A stretch of 64,000 bases of DNA from Symsagittifera roscoffensis (lineage: Eukaryota; Xenacoelomorpha; Acoela; Convolutidae): assembly GCF_963678635.1 (NCBI RefSeq), contig NC_087066.1, forward strand, positions 2,141,745 through 2,205,744, written 5' to 3'. Both the position numbers and the translations under genes were made by a program. Shown here in pieces: positions 44,026 to 53,525 of this stretch (the first letter of the stretch is position 1; the number at the start of each line of letters is the position of its first letter). Below the pieces are notes generated by a model. The model did no database searches. It worked only from the letters and a program-made list of their open reading frames with translations, and was not told where the DNA came from.

Positions 44026-44310
44026 TGTGGTACGGCGTAGTTTAGAGATCATAATGTTATTACTCTTGTGCTAGCTATCTGTGCTAAACTCGCCTTTGTC
44101 TATCAAGGTCGTGACCGACCTGCCAATCCGTTCTAGTTTTAACACATAAGTTCTCATTCATTCTTCTGCAACTTATGAAAGATTTAAGTTGTATTTATTT
44201 CATTGTCATGACATAATCTAAATACTAAACTATCTATATTATTTACATTACTATAAACATAAACAAGAAGAATTGATTCTTGTTTAACAACTGTCTTTTA
44301 TCATTCCACA
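44026..44310 (+). repeat. 5' LTR of the 44 kb gypsy element
   Basis: 285 bp, TG to CA. Contains a TATAA-like CTATAAACA at 44251. The last base (A44310) forms a start codon with the first two bases of the primer site. Confidence 0.97.
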
Positions 44311-45752
44311 TGGCGCAGCCAGCAGTTTCGACTTCAGAGGATCGAACTGACCTGTTGGGCGTATCCGTATTTTGGCATAAACCAACTGCGGACTCACCCT
44401 GTAGCTGGGATTCGTGGATAGGTCAATTCAATTTGGCAATCACTCTGAGAGAGAGATGTGATCCACGCGAATTATTAAAACCGCCGGGTGTCGTACACGA
44501 CGATCCTGCTCCAAAACCAGAAGTCGTGGGGGCGGATGAAGATGCTGCAGCAATCGCAAATCGTATTGCACGAAACGACGCGGCGGTCCGCAGAGTCACG
44601 GAAATGAATGAAGAGCGCCGGGCGAAAGGTCCCAGAGTTGCACCAGGAGTGTATTATTTCGAAGTTGAATAACGTGTTAAGTCTCGTTTATTTTTCTCGC
44701 TCGGCTCAGAAGGGAGGAAAAGATTCCTCCAAAGTTATCCACATGCGGATCTGAGCGCATTATCATATCGGGATTTCCACGAATTCTGTGTTCTCTTGTT
44801 CAGAAAGGAGAAAAACTTCATCATCGAACGTATGCAAATTTACAACGCGGTACATTCAGACCGAGAAAGTTTGGAAGCATTTTATTTGCGTTTGACGGGA
44901 CAAGCCGCCCTGTGTGGGTGGACAATTGATCAAGAAAAAGAAGTCGTAAGAGATATCTTCATTGCCAAAATGAGATATAAGGATATTCAGAGAGAATTGT
45001 GTATTCGTCCAGGTGCTACTCCGTAGGATTCTCTGAAATCAGCATTACTCCAAGAAAAAGGAGCACAAACGGCCACCGATTTGCAAAGGCAACTTGGAAG
45101 TTCGTCGTCGACGGGCAATTCCTCCCAGGCAGGAGCCAGCTTCGGTCAGAATTCCCGGATAAAACAGGAACCTACCTTCTCTGTCCAGAGTAAGAAACTT
45201 TCTGACAGGATTAGTCGGGCACAGAATGGTAAGCAAAAGGGGTTCAACGAGAAATCGAAATCGTGTTATTTCTGTGGCAACAGGTTTTCAACAAACCACA
45301 AGCAAAGTTGTCCAGCCCGAAGTGTAACTTGCAGGAACTGTAACAAGAAAAGCCACTTTGCCAAGTGCTGCAATTCTAAGAATGTAGCGAACGTAGAAGC
45401 TGAATCAGATGAGACAGTAGAAGAAAACTGCAATTTCATCACGTCCGATAGTGAGTCGGAATTCGCAGTTTTATCTGTAGCAGCAGCGAAACCAAGTCTT
45501 CTAATTAAGTCAGTAAAAAAGTTGGAGGTGGTCAATGCCGCCACGGGCAAGTTACGTTCTATCCAAATAACACTACGTTGTGGCAAGACGTTTTTTAAGG
45601 CAACAGTGCATACTGGAAGCCCAGCTTCTTTCGTGAATAAGAAGACAGCAGACTATATACTGAAAACTGTTCCTTCAGCCAAGATCTTCACGGTTCAAGA
45701 AAGTCCTTCGATACAGTATATGTTGATTATAATAGGAAGAAAATTGAATTGA
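44310..45752 (+). pseudogene. Gag-protease of the 44 kb gypsy element (two stops, one frameshift)
   Basis: The frame begins MAQPAVSTSED at 44310 and stays in register to about 45716. Stops interrupt it: TAA at 44670-44672 and TAG at 45024-45026. A capsid-like segment lies at 44700-45020. A Cys-rich nucleocapsid follows at about 45264-45380, with an atypical first finger (CYFCG...SCPAR) and a standard CX2CX4HX4C knuckle (CRNCNKKSHFAKC). The protease begins at about 45590. Its active site reads H-T-G-S at 45609-45620, with His (CAT) replacing the catalytic Asp, which should inactivate it. A frameshift at 45716-45722 (a TATAT slip) moves the rest of protease into another frame. Confidence 0.9.
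44311..44325 (+). promoter_or_regulatory. Primer-binding site of the 44 kb gypsy element
   Basis: TGGCGCAGCC starts directly after the LTR with no spacer; TGG pairs with the tRNA CCA end. The sequence also encodes the first residues of Gag. The TGGCGCA heptamer is shared with the elements ending at 41226 (minus) and 10260. Confidence 0.75.
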
Positions 45753-46744
45753 TGGGTACGTTAATTATGGATGTATCATCCTTGGGTTGGCATATCAAGT
45801 CTGCGAAATTCCTTATTTCAGAAAATCGTACACGCTGTTTACTGGGTTTAGATTTGCAATCCCATTTGGGAGTAAGAACTAAGCAAGTTAGACCAGATCG
45901 TCCTTTGGGGGGAGAATTCTCCCAATCAAACCTGAATTTAACGTCGGATTCCTGGAAAACTCACTTCCACCAGAAATTTCACCGTGTATTCAATAGAGTC
46001 GGCAAAGCCAAAAACCACAAAGTATTCTCTACTTTCAAGTCTCCACTCGTTCCAATTCAAGAAAAGGGAAGGAGAGTACCGGTGCATATTCAACATAAAG
46101 TTGGTCAAGAAATTCAAAAGCTCATTCATGAAGGACACGTGGTTAAACTGAATAAATGTACCAGTGAGCATTTCATTTCTCCGATCGTTATTACGGCTAA
46201 GAAAGATGGTTCTGTGAAATTAGCTATGGATGCTAAACCTATGAATGATCAAATTCATAAGAACCATTACCAAATGCCGAATTTGTTGGAACTGTTGGAT
46301 TCGGCCGCCCAGATAATAACATCGGACACTTCAGGAGATGTTTGGTTTACGTCCTTAGATTCAAAATACGCATTCAGTCAGATTCCGCTTAGTGAGGAAG
46401 TTAGCCGTCATTGCAATTTTAATATCGTCTGTGGAGAACAAACTGGTACGTATCGGCTCAAAACGGGGTTTTATGGACTCACGGACATGCCAAAGGAATT
46501 CCAAAAAGCGATGGATAATACCCTCCAGGGTTTGTCAGGAGTATTCTGTTTCCTGGACGATATTCTGATTGTATCGAAGGGTTCAGTCGAGGATCACAAC
46601 ATTCTTGTAGATAAGGTGATAAGTCGTCTGGATGAAGAAGGTTTTGCTCTGAAACTCTCGAAATGCGACTTTTCTTTGAATCAATTATCTTGGTTAGGAT
46701 ATGATATTGTTTCAGATAATACAGACCAAAACGTTCTAAGATAG
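45749..46744 (+). CDS. Protease C-terminus and RT of the 44 kb gypsy element (open piece)
   Basis: 331 codons open. The start holds the C-terminal protease strands (CLLGLDLQSHLGV), followed by RT: SEHFISPIVITAKKDGSVKLAMD, FTSLDSKYAFSQIPL, YRLKTGFYGLTDMPKEFQ, and catalytic FLDD at 46550-46561 followed by ILIVSKG. It is closed by a stop after a one-base shift near 46728-46740, so the true RT continues in the next frame. The ATG at 45749 is internal, not a natural start. Confidence 0.9.
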   Translation: MMGTLIMDVSSLGWHIKSAKFLISENRTRCLLGLDLQSHLGVRTKQVRPDRPLGGEFSQSNLNLTSDSWKTHFHQKFHRVFNRVGKAKNHKVFSTFKSPLVPIQEKGRRVPVHIQHKVGQEIQKLIHEGHVVKLNKCTSEHFISPIVITAKKDGSVKLAMDAKPMNDQIHKNHYQMPNLLELLDSAAQIITSDTSGDVWFTSLDSKYAFSQIPLSEEVSRHCNFNIVCGEQTGTYRLKTGFYGLTDMPKEFQKAMDNTLQGLSGVFCFLDDILIVSKGSVEDHNILVDKVISRLDEEGFALKLSKCDFSLNQLSWLGYDIVSDNTDQNVLR

Positions 46745-47350
46745 AGGCAGTTCTAGCTCTGGAACCTCCAAGGACGCTTAAGCAGCTCCGTTCGTTCATG
46801 GGCATACTCAACCATCTACAACGATTTTTGCCGAATATTCAGGTCCATTCAGACCAATTACGCCCATCCTTGAAAGCGAGTAATAAAAGTAAATTCGTGT
46901 GGGTGGAATGCCAACAGACCGCGTTCAGTAACATATTACAATTGATAGCGAACATCACAAAGATGTACCATTATGCCCAAAGTCGGAACTCGCGGGTGAA
47001 ATGCGACGCTAGTCATAGTGGTCTGGGTGCTGCATTAGACAAGAGATCGAAGCGGATGTTTGGGTCCCAATTGCTTTTGCGTCACGCTTTCTAAATGATC
47101 AGGAGAAGAAATACAGCACTAACGAATTAGAACTTCTAGCAATTGTATGGTCGTGTGAGCATTTTCGGACTTATTTGCTGGGAAATCATTTTGTAATTTT
47201 AACTGACCACAAAGCAATTATATCCCCGCTAAAGACTAACCGAGGTAATAAAACTCATCAGTCGCGCTTAACCAGATGGGCTGATAGGTTATTACCTTTC
47301 GATTTCGATATCTTTCATATCTCCGGTGGTAAATTAGGAATAGTGGATTA
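46738..47350 (+). pseudogene. RT thumb and RNase H of the 44 kb gypsy element
   Basis: RT connection (RSFMGILNHLQRFLP), then RNase H with D in KCDASHSG (about 47005), E in NELELLAIVW (about 47130) and D in LTDHKAI (about 47205). A frameshift at about 47036-47046, consistent with loss of one base, separates the first Asp from the rest. Confidence 0.9.
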
Positions 47351-48467
47351 TTTATCCCGTTATCCAACATTTGAAGCACCGCGACCGAGTAATTTTGACG
47401 AACAATATGTGGTCAAATGTATTAACCGATTCTTTGAGGCATGCGATTTCTTAGACGAGTGGGCCAATTATCATTCCCTTTCTAAAGAAGTACCTGATAT
47501 CACAAAAATTAGCCAAAATTCTGTTGTATCCGATAATATTAATCTAATGAAGTCATTGGATATCAGTCAGTCTCGGGTTACTTGTTCCGAGTTAGACAAT
47601 TTAATTGTCTCATCTAACAAGTTTAGAACTCTATCGGTAGAGGGCGCTCTAATTCAAAACAATCCATCTACTTTGCATAAAGTAAAACCGATAGAGGGCG
47701 ACAAAATTTTAGCCAGTGAACAAATTGAATTATCTCATCAATTCAATAAATCAGTCCTTTCTCCGCTAGAGGGCGTCCAAATTGTTGGTTCAAATTCTGG
47801 CCAATCAGCGTTGAGGAAATTCATGCCGACTTTTGTCACTTTCTCAGCATGGTTTCCATTCTATCTGCCAGTTCTAATTTCCTTGTGGTTTATTACTTTG
47901 GTCGTTAGTAATGTTGATCTGTTGTCGTCGTTAATACAATTTTTCGCCTCGGTTTTATTGTATTCGATTTGTTGGAACGCAACCGGGTTATTGGGTGCTT
48001 TTCTTGTTCAGACTGCGATGAATCCCAATACACGTAATACCAGTGCTAACAACACGAATGACAGTTTCGAGCAGCTGTTAAACCAATATCCGCCAGTACA
48101 TCAACATTGGTTTTCTTCGGATAGAGCTAGGCCGCGGTTTCGCGCGGGGGCTGTACGACCCATTTGGTCGTCAACTGTTCAACGAGGAGTAGAATTAAAG
48201 AACCAATTTGCCCGTATTTTAGCAAATTTCCGATCCAAAAGGGCCAAGAAAACTACGATAGCAAAACAGCACAGTCAATCAGTTCAGAGTCTAGAAATTC
48301 TAAAGGCACCAGTGGTCGCGAAGGACCAGAAGTCGATAACCGGGTTGGTGGGCATTCTGGATTCCGATGTATTATCGGAACTCACGGACGAAGATGCCAG
48401 TCTATACCTCATGAAACGGGCCATAGTTAATCGGGACTACGAAGGATTTTGCCGTATCGATCCCTAA
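47350..48467 (+). CDS. Pol spacer with hydrophobic segments between RNase H and integrase
   Basis: Part of the open piece 47175-48467. After YLSRYP (the usual end of gypsy RNase H) there are over 300 residues before integrase; spacers in gypsy pol are usually much shorter. Two or three hydrophobic stretches lie at 47820-48020 (for example FPFYLPVLISLWFITLVV and LIQFFASVLLYSICW), each long enough to cross a membrane, followed by an Asn/Thr-rich and then a basic region. Before them a short motif (VEGALIQ, IEGDKIL, LEGVQIV) occurs three times. The frame ends in TAA at 48465-48467 and integrase follows in the same frame. Function unknown; a membrane role is inferred from hydrophobicity only. Confidence 0.75.
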
Positions 48468-49372
48468 ATCAAATCTTTTTGGCATTGTGCAGCGGTGGTT
48501 GATGGCTGTGTTGTTGTGGATAATAGGATCGCGATACCCATGTGTTTACGTAACCCTTACTGTCTCGACTCCATCGGTCGCATGCGGGTCAGTTAGCCAT
48601 GGTTGACGCGGCGCAAAACATCTGGTGGCCCCGAATGCATCGTGATATCGTCCAACTTTGCAAAGACTGTCCCCAGTATACAAAGTTTGGTAAGAATTTG
48701 AAAGCGAATGCTTCATTTAACTCTTCCAAGCCTTTAACCCTTTTATCTGGTCCTAATGAAGAGCTGCAGCTCGATTATGCAGGCCCCCTAATTGACTCGT
48801 TTGGTAACAGTATTTATATCTTGGTCGCGATCGACCGTTATTAAAAATATCCGTCGGCTATGATCACGCGTTCCACGGGAGGACGGAAGATTATTAAATT
48901 TCTTAAATCGTATATACAACAACATAGTATCCCCAAATCTATCAAAACAGACCAGTACTCTGGTTTTAAGAACAAATTAGTGCAACAATTTTGTCTAGAT
49001 AAAAATATTGCTCATTTTTTCTGTCCTGTGGGGGACCATCGTGGTTGCGGTTTAGTAGAAAGGTCGATCCAAACGATTAAACGTAGGTTGGGCGCCTCAC
49101 GGCTGAGTTCGGATTTTTCAAATGTCCAAGATACTCTTCGGAATATTATTGAAGACATCCGAATTACGAAAAATTCTGTTACTGGTGTTTCACCTTTTGA
49201 ACTTCATTTTGGCCGTCCTCCGAATACGGAGCTATCTATTGCGGCTGAGCGCTTATCTTCGGGAGTTCATTTAGATAATCAACAGTTGGCACGGGACTTA
49301 TTAACACCTGAACAGCGTCGGGAGCAGTGTGACAGCCGACCTAGTATCAAAGTGGTAAGGAAAGGGCAGTAA
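48468..49372 (+). pseudogene. Integrase of the 44 kb gypsy element
   Basis: N-terminal zinc region: a H-x3-H pair around 48575-48595 and CKDC at about 48660. Core D in LDYAGP (about 48773), second D in KTDQYSGF (about 48949), E in GLVERSIQ (about 49058), so the DDE triad is complete. Broken by a frameshift at about 48560-48575, a TAA at 48842-48844 (in the usual D-R-F/Y-S position) and a TAA at 49370-49372; the frame is otherwise kept. Confidence 0.92.
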
Positions 49373-50686
49373 AGCCCAACGGTGTCTCCACATTTTGGTG
49401 GAACTACTGATTCAGTCGCAGACACACCCCACTACCGTGCACTAGAGAGCTTGGCACACTCAGCCAATCAGTGGCTAACTTTGAAAAGGTCATTATCACA
49501 TCAGGAGGGAGTCAAAACACTGAAGACCTTAACGGAAAGAAACCAAGTCCTCGCAGCCACTCTTCGATCAAACTTGTCAGCCGGTACCCTCAGATTCAGG
49601 AACCAAATGCAAATGGATCAGATTCGCCCGTCGGTGACAAAACGTAATTTGGATTACTTAGTATTGAACGAGCCAAATAAAGTCGAAATATTTAGGAAAT
49701 TTCTCAATAGGAAGTCCGGCAAAGAACTTTTCAAACCTTTTAAGGGCATAATCGTGCGGGTTACTGGGTCTAAATATATTACCGATAAAGGAAAGGTGAT
49801 TAGAAGAAATCATCTGGCAGTACGCCTTAAGTCAACCAATCTAAGTTTTTCAGGAAAACAACAAACTCCGGTCAAGAAGGGGCAGAAACGCCCGATTGTG
49901 TCATCGTCACCATCTTCATCTGAAGATAACAGGCCACTCAAACAGTCAAGTTCCCGCCAGTGTATCACAGCGAAAACAGTACACGTGCCCACCCGTTCAA
50001 AGTTTCCATCTGTGACAAGCTCACATACCCCTCCGCGTGGCCAAATGGTGCTACCAGGGTCGTCTAGGCCAAGAGAAGTTGCAATCTCTGAGGCTCCAGG
50101 TGTGCGGAATATTCCTTTCCCACAACACTCTACCCCAGTGGTAGACTTAACCGCTTCCTCTTCTACGTCTGGCAATCAAGGTACGGAAGTTCCTATCAGC
50201 ATCATTCCAAAATCGCCGACTCCAGCAAAGATTCCAGTTCCAGTACGTACAGATCTTATCCCTATCTCCTCTGACGATGAATCGTCAATTCCGAAATCCC
50301 AAGAAGGAATTCAACCAACTACGGCAGCATCGGGTCTTCTCTCCCAAGATGTTCCCGTCATCCTGACCGAACCGGATGGAAATGTATCCTCCTCTTCAAA
50401 TTCGTCGCGGGCCTCCTCACGACGGAAAAAGCAGACTACGTTTTATGGTAGTCCCATGCGACATTCCGTGAATGTCATTGACTCTCAGTCAGTATCCACA
50501 CCTCCGTCAACACCTGCTTCGCCGGACAAGAAGGTCCGTTTTGTAGAGGCTACGTCAGATCGTTCCTATCAAGCAGGGCAGTCTCGGGAAGTTCCTCCCG
50601 ATAATTCAGGGATTGTGTATAGGAGATTCACCCGTTTTCCTACAAAAAGCCACTCCGACCACCCTATGCGTCGGGCCGATAAATAA
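49373..50686 (+). CDS. Pol C-terminal tail of the 44 kb gypsy element
   Basis: A continuous open stretch of 438 codons in frame with integrase. At about 49731-49830 (ELFKPFKGIIVRVTG ... RRNHLAVRL) there is a small module comparable to the GPY/F-like C-terminal integrase domain. The rest (about 49860-50620) is Ser/Pro/Thr-rich and ends FTRFPTKSHSDHPMRRADK. Tails of this kind may target integration or bind partners, but nothing here shows which. Confidence 0.8.
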   Translation, partial: SPTVSPHFGGTTDSVADTPHYRALESLAHSANQWLTLKRSLSHQEGVKTLKTLTERNQVLAATLRSNLSAGTLRFRNQMQMDQIRPSVTKRNLDYLVLNEPNKVEIFRKFLNRKSGKELFKPFKGIIVRVTGSKYITDKGKVIRRNHLAVRLKSTNLSFSGKQQTPVKKGQKRPIVSSSPSSSEDNRPLKQSSSRQCITAKTVHVPTRSKFPSVTSSHTPPRGQMVLPGSSRPREVAISEAPGVRNIPFPQHSTPVVDLTASSSTSGNQGTEVPISIIPKSPTPAKIPVPVRTDLIPISSDDESSIPKSQEGIQPTTAASGLLSQDVPVILTEPDGNVSSSSNSSRASSRRKKQTTFYGSPMRHSVNVIDSQSVSTPPSTPASPDKKVRFVEATSDRSYQAGQSREVPPDNSGIVYRRFTRFPTKSHSDHPMRRADK

Positions 50687-50870
50687 ATTGATGATGCCTT
50701 CAGCCCAGTTAAACTTTAAAACTTTCTGTAGCATATCTACAATGTCACATCAGTCAAAACTTTTAAAACTCCCAGGGTTACCTGTTACATTACGCATTGT
50801 TCTCGTATGTAAGATTTATACTAAATTTTTCTTTGTCATAGTAAAGAAATTCGAACGTTGTTCGAATTTT
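50687..50870 (+). other. 3' untranslated part of the 44 kb gypsy element
   Basis: Short non-coding stretch between the pol stop and the polypurine tract. Confidence 0.7.
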
Positions 50871-50872
50871 CC

Positions 50873-50885
50873 CGAGAGGGGGAAA
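50873..50885 (+). promoter_or_regulatory. Polypurine tract of the 44 kb gypsy element
   Basis: GAGAGGGGGAAA directly in front of the 3' LTR TGTGG; the usual plus-strand primer position. Confidence 0.9.
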
Positions 50886-51170
50886 TGTGGTACGGCGTAG
50901 TTTAGAGATCATAATGTTATTACTCTTGTGCTAGCTATCTGTGCTAAACTCGCCTTTGTCTATCAAGGTAGTGACCGACCTGCCAATCCGTTCTAGTTTT
51001 AACACATAAGTTCTCATTCATTCTTCTGCAACTTATGAAAGATTTAAGTTGTATTTATTTCATTGTCATGACATAATCTAAATACTAAACTATCTATATT
51101 ATTTACATTACTATAAACATAAACAAGGAGAATTGATTCTTGTTTAACAACTGTCTTTTATCATTCCACA
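50886..51170 (+). repeat. 3' LTR of the 44 kb gypsy element
   Basis: 285 bp. It differs from the 5' LTR at AAGGTAGTGACC (C in the 5' copy) and at AACAAGGAG (A in the 5' copy). No other difference was seen by eye. Confidence 0.97.
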
Positions 51171-51175
51171 CTCAG

Positions 51176-51529
51176 CACTTTTCTGATGTTTTTTTCTTTT
51201 TTTTTGTTTGACTATTTAATTGAGACCGAAGAGGAGGCATGCTAAACACCAGTAGACAAGAGTCAAACTTGTTATAAGATATGAAACTGTACACTATTAG
51301 TGATTTTTGCAAAAGGGAGCATTAAGTCTTCTCTTTTGTTTTTGCTCTATATCAGCTGTTTCTTCAATAATTCGTCTAAAAATAAGTGTTGCTTGATTGA
51401 ACTGATATACATTCTCATGGTAACTCATGAGCAGACATATTTCATGCCCTCTCAGTCTAGCTCTCTTAATTGTGCTCGCTGATAGATATTTTTGAATGTT
51501 TTGAATTTTCCAAGGACCAATATTTGTCT
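51176..51529. other. Intron 5 sequence between two insertions
   Basis: AT-rich with no repeat or gene recognised. Confidence 0.5.
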
Positions 51530-51533
51530 ATTA

Positions 51534-51943
51534 TGGAACCTGATCTAGACTACATTTTATGATTGGATAATTTAGATATTTTACCAATGTAAAGTATTTA
51601 ATATTAACCAATCATGATCCATCTAACTAACAACCCACTTATTTGTAAGTGCTGAAGTTACTTGTAATTTCAGCACCAGAGAGATTTGAATTTAACTTAG
51701 AAATTAGTTGGACTCTCCCGAGCACTTCAGCAGCCGCAATAAACCAGTATACCCTAGATCTATTGAGCCTAGCAGAGACTAGTTAAACAACCTGAGACTA
51801 GATAGTATAAGAGTAAGATTAGGATCGGTATTAGACTAAGAAGTTGCACGAATCTATCCGGCCGAAAATAAGATAGCGTGACGAGCAGACGGTGTACCCT
51901 ATCCGAAATTACTCTATGAGTTAACCAACTCGGTCCTAACTCA
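51534..51943 (+). mobile_element. Solo LTR with ATTA target duplication
   Basis: 410 bp, TGGAACCTGATC to CCTAACTCA, flanked by ATTA at 51530-51533 and 51944-51947. It is the reverse-orientation homologue of the LTRs of the 11.8 kb element and a close relative of the copy at 31689. It shows that the family makes 4-bp duplications and that internal parts were lost by LTR-LTR recombination. Confidence 0.93.
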
Positions 51944-51947
51944 ATTA

Positions 51948-52303
51948 GCTTGAATTTAGTTCTTTCTTATATCTTTCTCTCTTTTTCGTTTCTTTCTTTG
52001 CGCAGAGATGGCCGCTATTTTATATTTGTGCACATTAAATCAAGATCTTGATTTTCTTACGTATGTGCACAATGGGAAATCCCTCATGAGAAAACCACTG
52101 AATGATAGATAATTATAGTAGCGAATCGAAACTTGGTTTTAAGAATATGAAAGAAAACAGTGACCCTTTAGTAAGATTTGTGGATAGCCTAAAGCTTTCG
52201 ATGGGTCGGATGTTTGTAACACTTGGACTATCTGTCCTGAGAATAGCCGGGATATGTTTTGTTTCGGTTAAGTAATATTGGATTGTGTGTGTTTGTGCAT
52301 CAG
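51948..52303. other. End of intron 5
   Basis: No coding signal before the acceptor at 52303. A pyrimidine-rich block (TTCTTATATCTTTCTCTCTTTTTCGTTTCTTTCTTTG) lies at about 51960-52000. Confidence 0.5.
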
Positions 52304-52464
52304 CCGAGTATGCGTGAGCTGGAAGTTTATCTGAGGGTGAGTGATCGGATGAATGACGCCAACTCACTGGACAGTGCAGCCGGGGAGTACAGTGAGATGC
52401 GGGTGGCAGTGTCCGTGGCCAACCTCAACGACCAGCCAGTCGTCTGCTTCTCCTCCCTCGTCAG
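52304..52464 (+). CDS. Cadherin-repeat gene, exon 6
   Basis: Acceptor TTTGTGCATCAG, donor GTCAG|GTACAG, phase 0 to 2. Encodes residues 215-267 with LEVYLRVSD and VSVANLNDQP, the strand F/G and linker of a repeat. Confidence 0.9.
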
Positions 52465-52597
52465 GTACAGCACCAAATCAGCATAAAGTAGTCTAAAAAT
52501 AAAAGAAAACAGCAAAGTTAGAAGACAGCTTTAAAAATAATTTCAACAATGAAGTCATCTTTTGTTTTAATGTGGTTAGACTATCTATGTGTGTTAG

Positions 52598-52728
52598 ATT
52601 TGTGGTGCAGGATGGTGCCTCCGGCAGTCTGACCAGGATTGAGTGCATGGACCCAGACAAACAAGACTTCCAGCCTGGCTGCAGTCTAGTCTCAGCAAAC
52701 GCAGCATTCTCACTCGCCAGCGCCACAG
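52598..52728 (+). CDS. Cadherin-repeat gene, exon 7
   Basis: Acceptor TGTGTGTTAG, donor CACAG|GTACAC. Encodes residues 268-311 (FVVQDGASGSLTRIECMDPDKQDFQ) with two Cys. It is the N-terminal half of a divergent repeat. Confidence 0.88.
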
Positions 52729-52981
52729 GTACACACTCTAGCATGTATTAAATCTAGTAAGCGTCAAAACTGTCCTTGATTTCTTGATAACGGGATCAAC
52801 ACTAAAGTCGTTTTAATAATTTTACTATGTTTATCTGTTCAAGTTAGTCAAGTACTTCCGATTGGGCCACATTATGGTAAATTAGGGTAAGTTTAGGGTC
52901 ACGGTCATCTAAAAATGGGTTTCTAAAATGGATCCTTTTTAGCAATTAACTCTTGTTTAAAATATAAATGTACCATGACAG

Positions 52982-53148
52982 GGTACCGAGTGACAGACTT
53001 TGTGGGAGCGTGTGAGATAGAGTACACTTCGATAGAGCGGGATGCCACTGACTGTGGGGGGAGTACCTTCTGCTTCTCCCTCGAGGTCACCGACTGGGCA
53101 GACACCCCCGGCACTGTGAACACTGCCACTGTACAAGTTGTGGTGGAG
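52982..53148 (+). CDS. Cadherin-repeat gene, exon 8
   Basis: Acceptor ACCATGACAG, donor GTGGAG|GTACAC. Encodes residues 312-367 with three Cys and FCFSLEVTDWADTPGTVNTATVQVVVE, an F/G strand pair. The Cys content is higher than in classical cadherin repeats, suggesting disulphides. Confidence 0.88.
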
Positions 53149-53525
53149 GTACACGCACACTCTTTCATCCTATTTCTTCTCCTCCAACCACAAAAATAGA
53201 CATCATCTATATTAGTTTACTATGGAAATGGAAAAAGAGTCATGGTTCAGACCGCCAAAGCAGCTTATATGTAGCAGTTGGATCCAACTCAATGAAAAAA
53301 TGAAAAATGGAAAATTTTTATAAAATGCAACAGAAACTGGTATTCCAATGCAAGAACTGTTTCATAAGAAAGCAGAAACATATTTTTCAGAGCCTCGATA
53401 TCTCTATTTTGGAGACGCAGCTATCAAACTGGAACAAATGGCAATAAATGCGTTTCTAACAGCGAAAAAGGGATGCCGTGGATGCACAGTTTCACACTGA
53501 TTGAGTTTTTGCGTTGTTACTTTAG

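Larger units (their letters stand above)
44026..51170 (+). mobile_element. Full-length young Ty3/gypsy retrotransposon in intron 5
   Basis: 7145 bp with two 285-bp LTRs (44026-44310 and 50886-51170), each TGTGG...CCACA, that I see differing at only two positions. It is flanked by the 5-bp target duplication CTCAG (44021-44025 and 51171-51175). The primer-binding site abuts the 5' LTR and a polypurine tract abuts the 3' LTR. Domain order is gag, protease, RT, RNase H, spacer, integrase, basic Ser/Pro-rich tail, all on the plus strand, the same direction as the host gene. The frame is broken by five stop codons and about four frameshifts, despite the near-identical LTRs. Confidence 0.97.

Noticed and set aside
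44670-49372. A non-standard genetic code with TAA/TAG read as Gln
   Set aside because: Several stops sit at plausible Gln positions, but one stop is at a Ser position and four frameshifts are present too, and the intact BEL frame and the cadherin exons need no reassigned stop codon.
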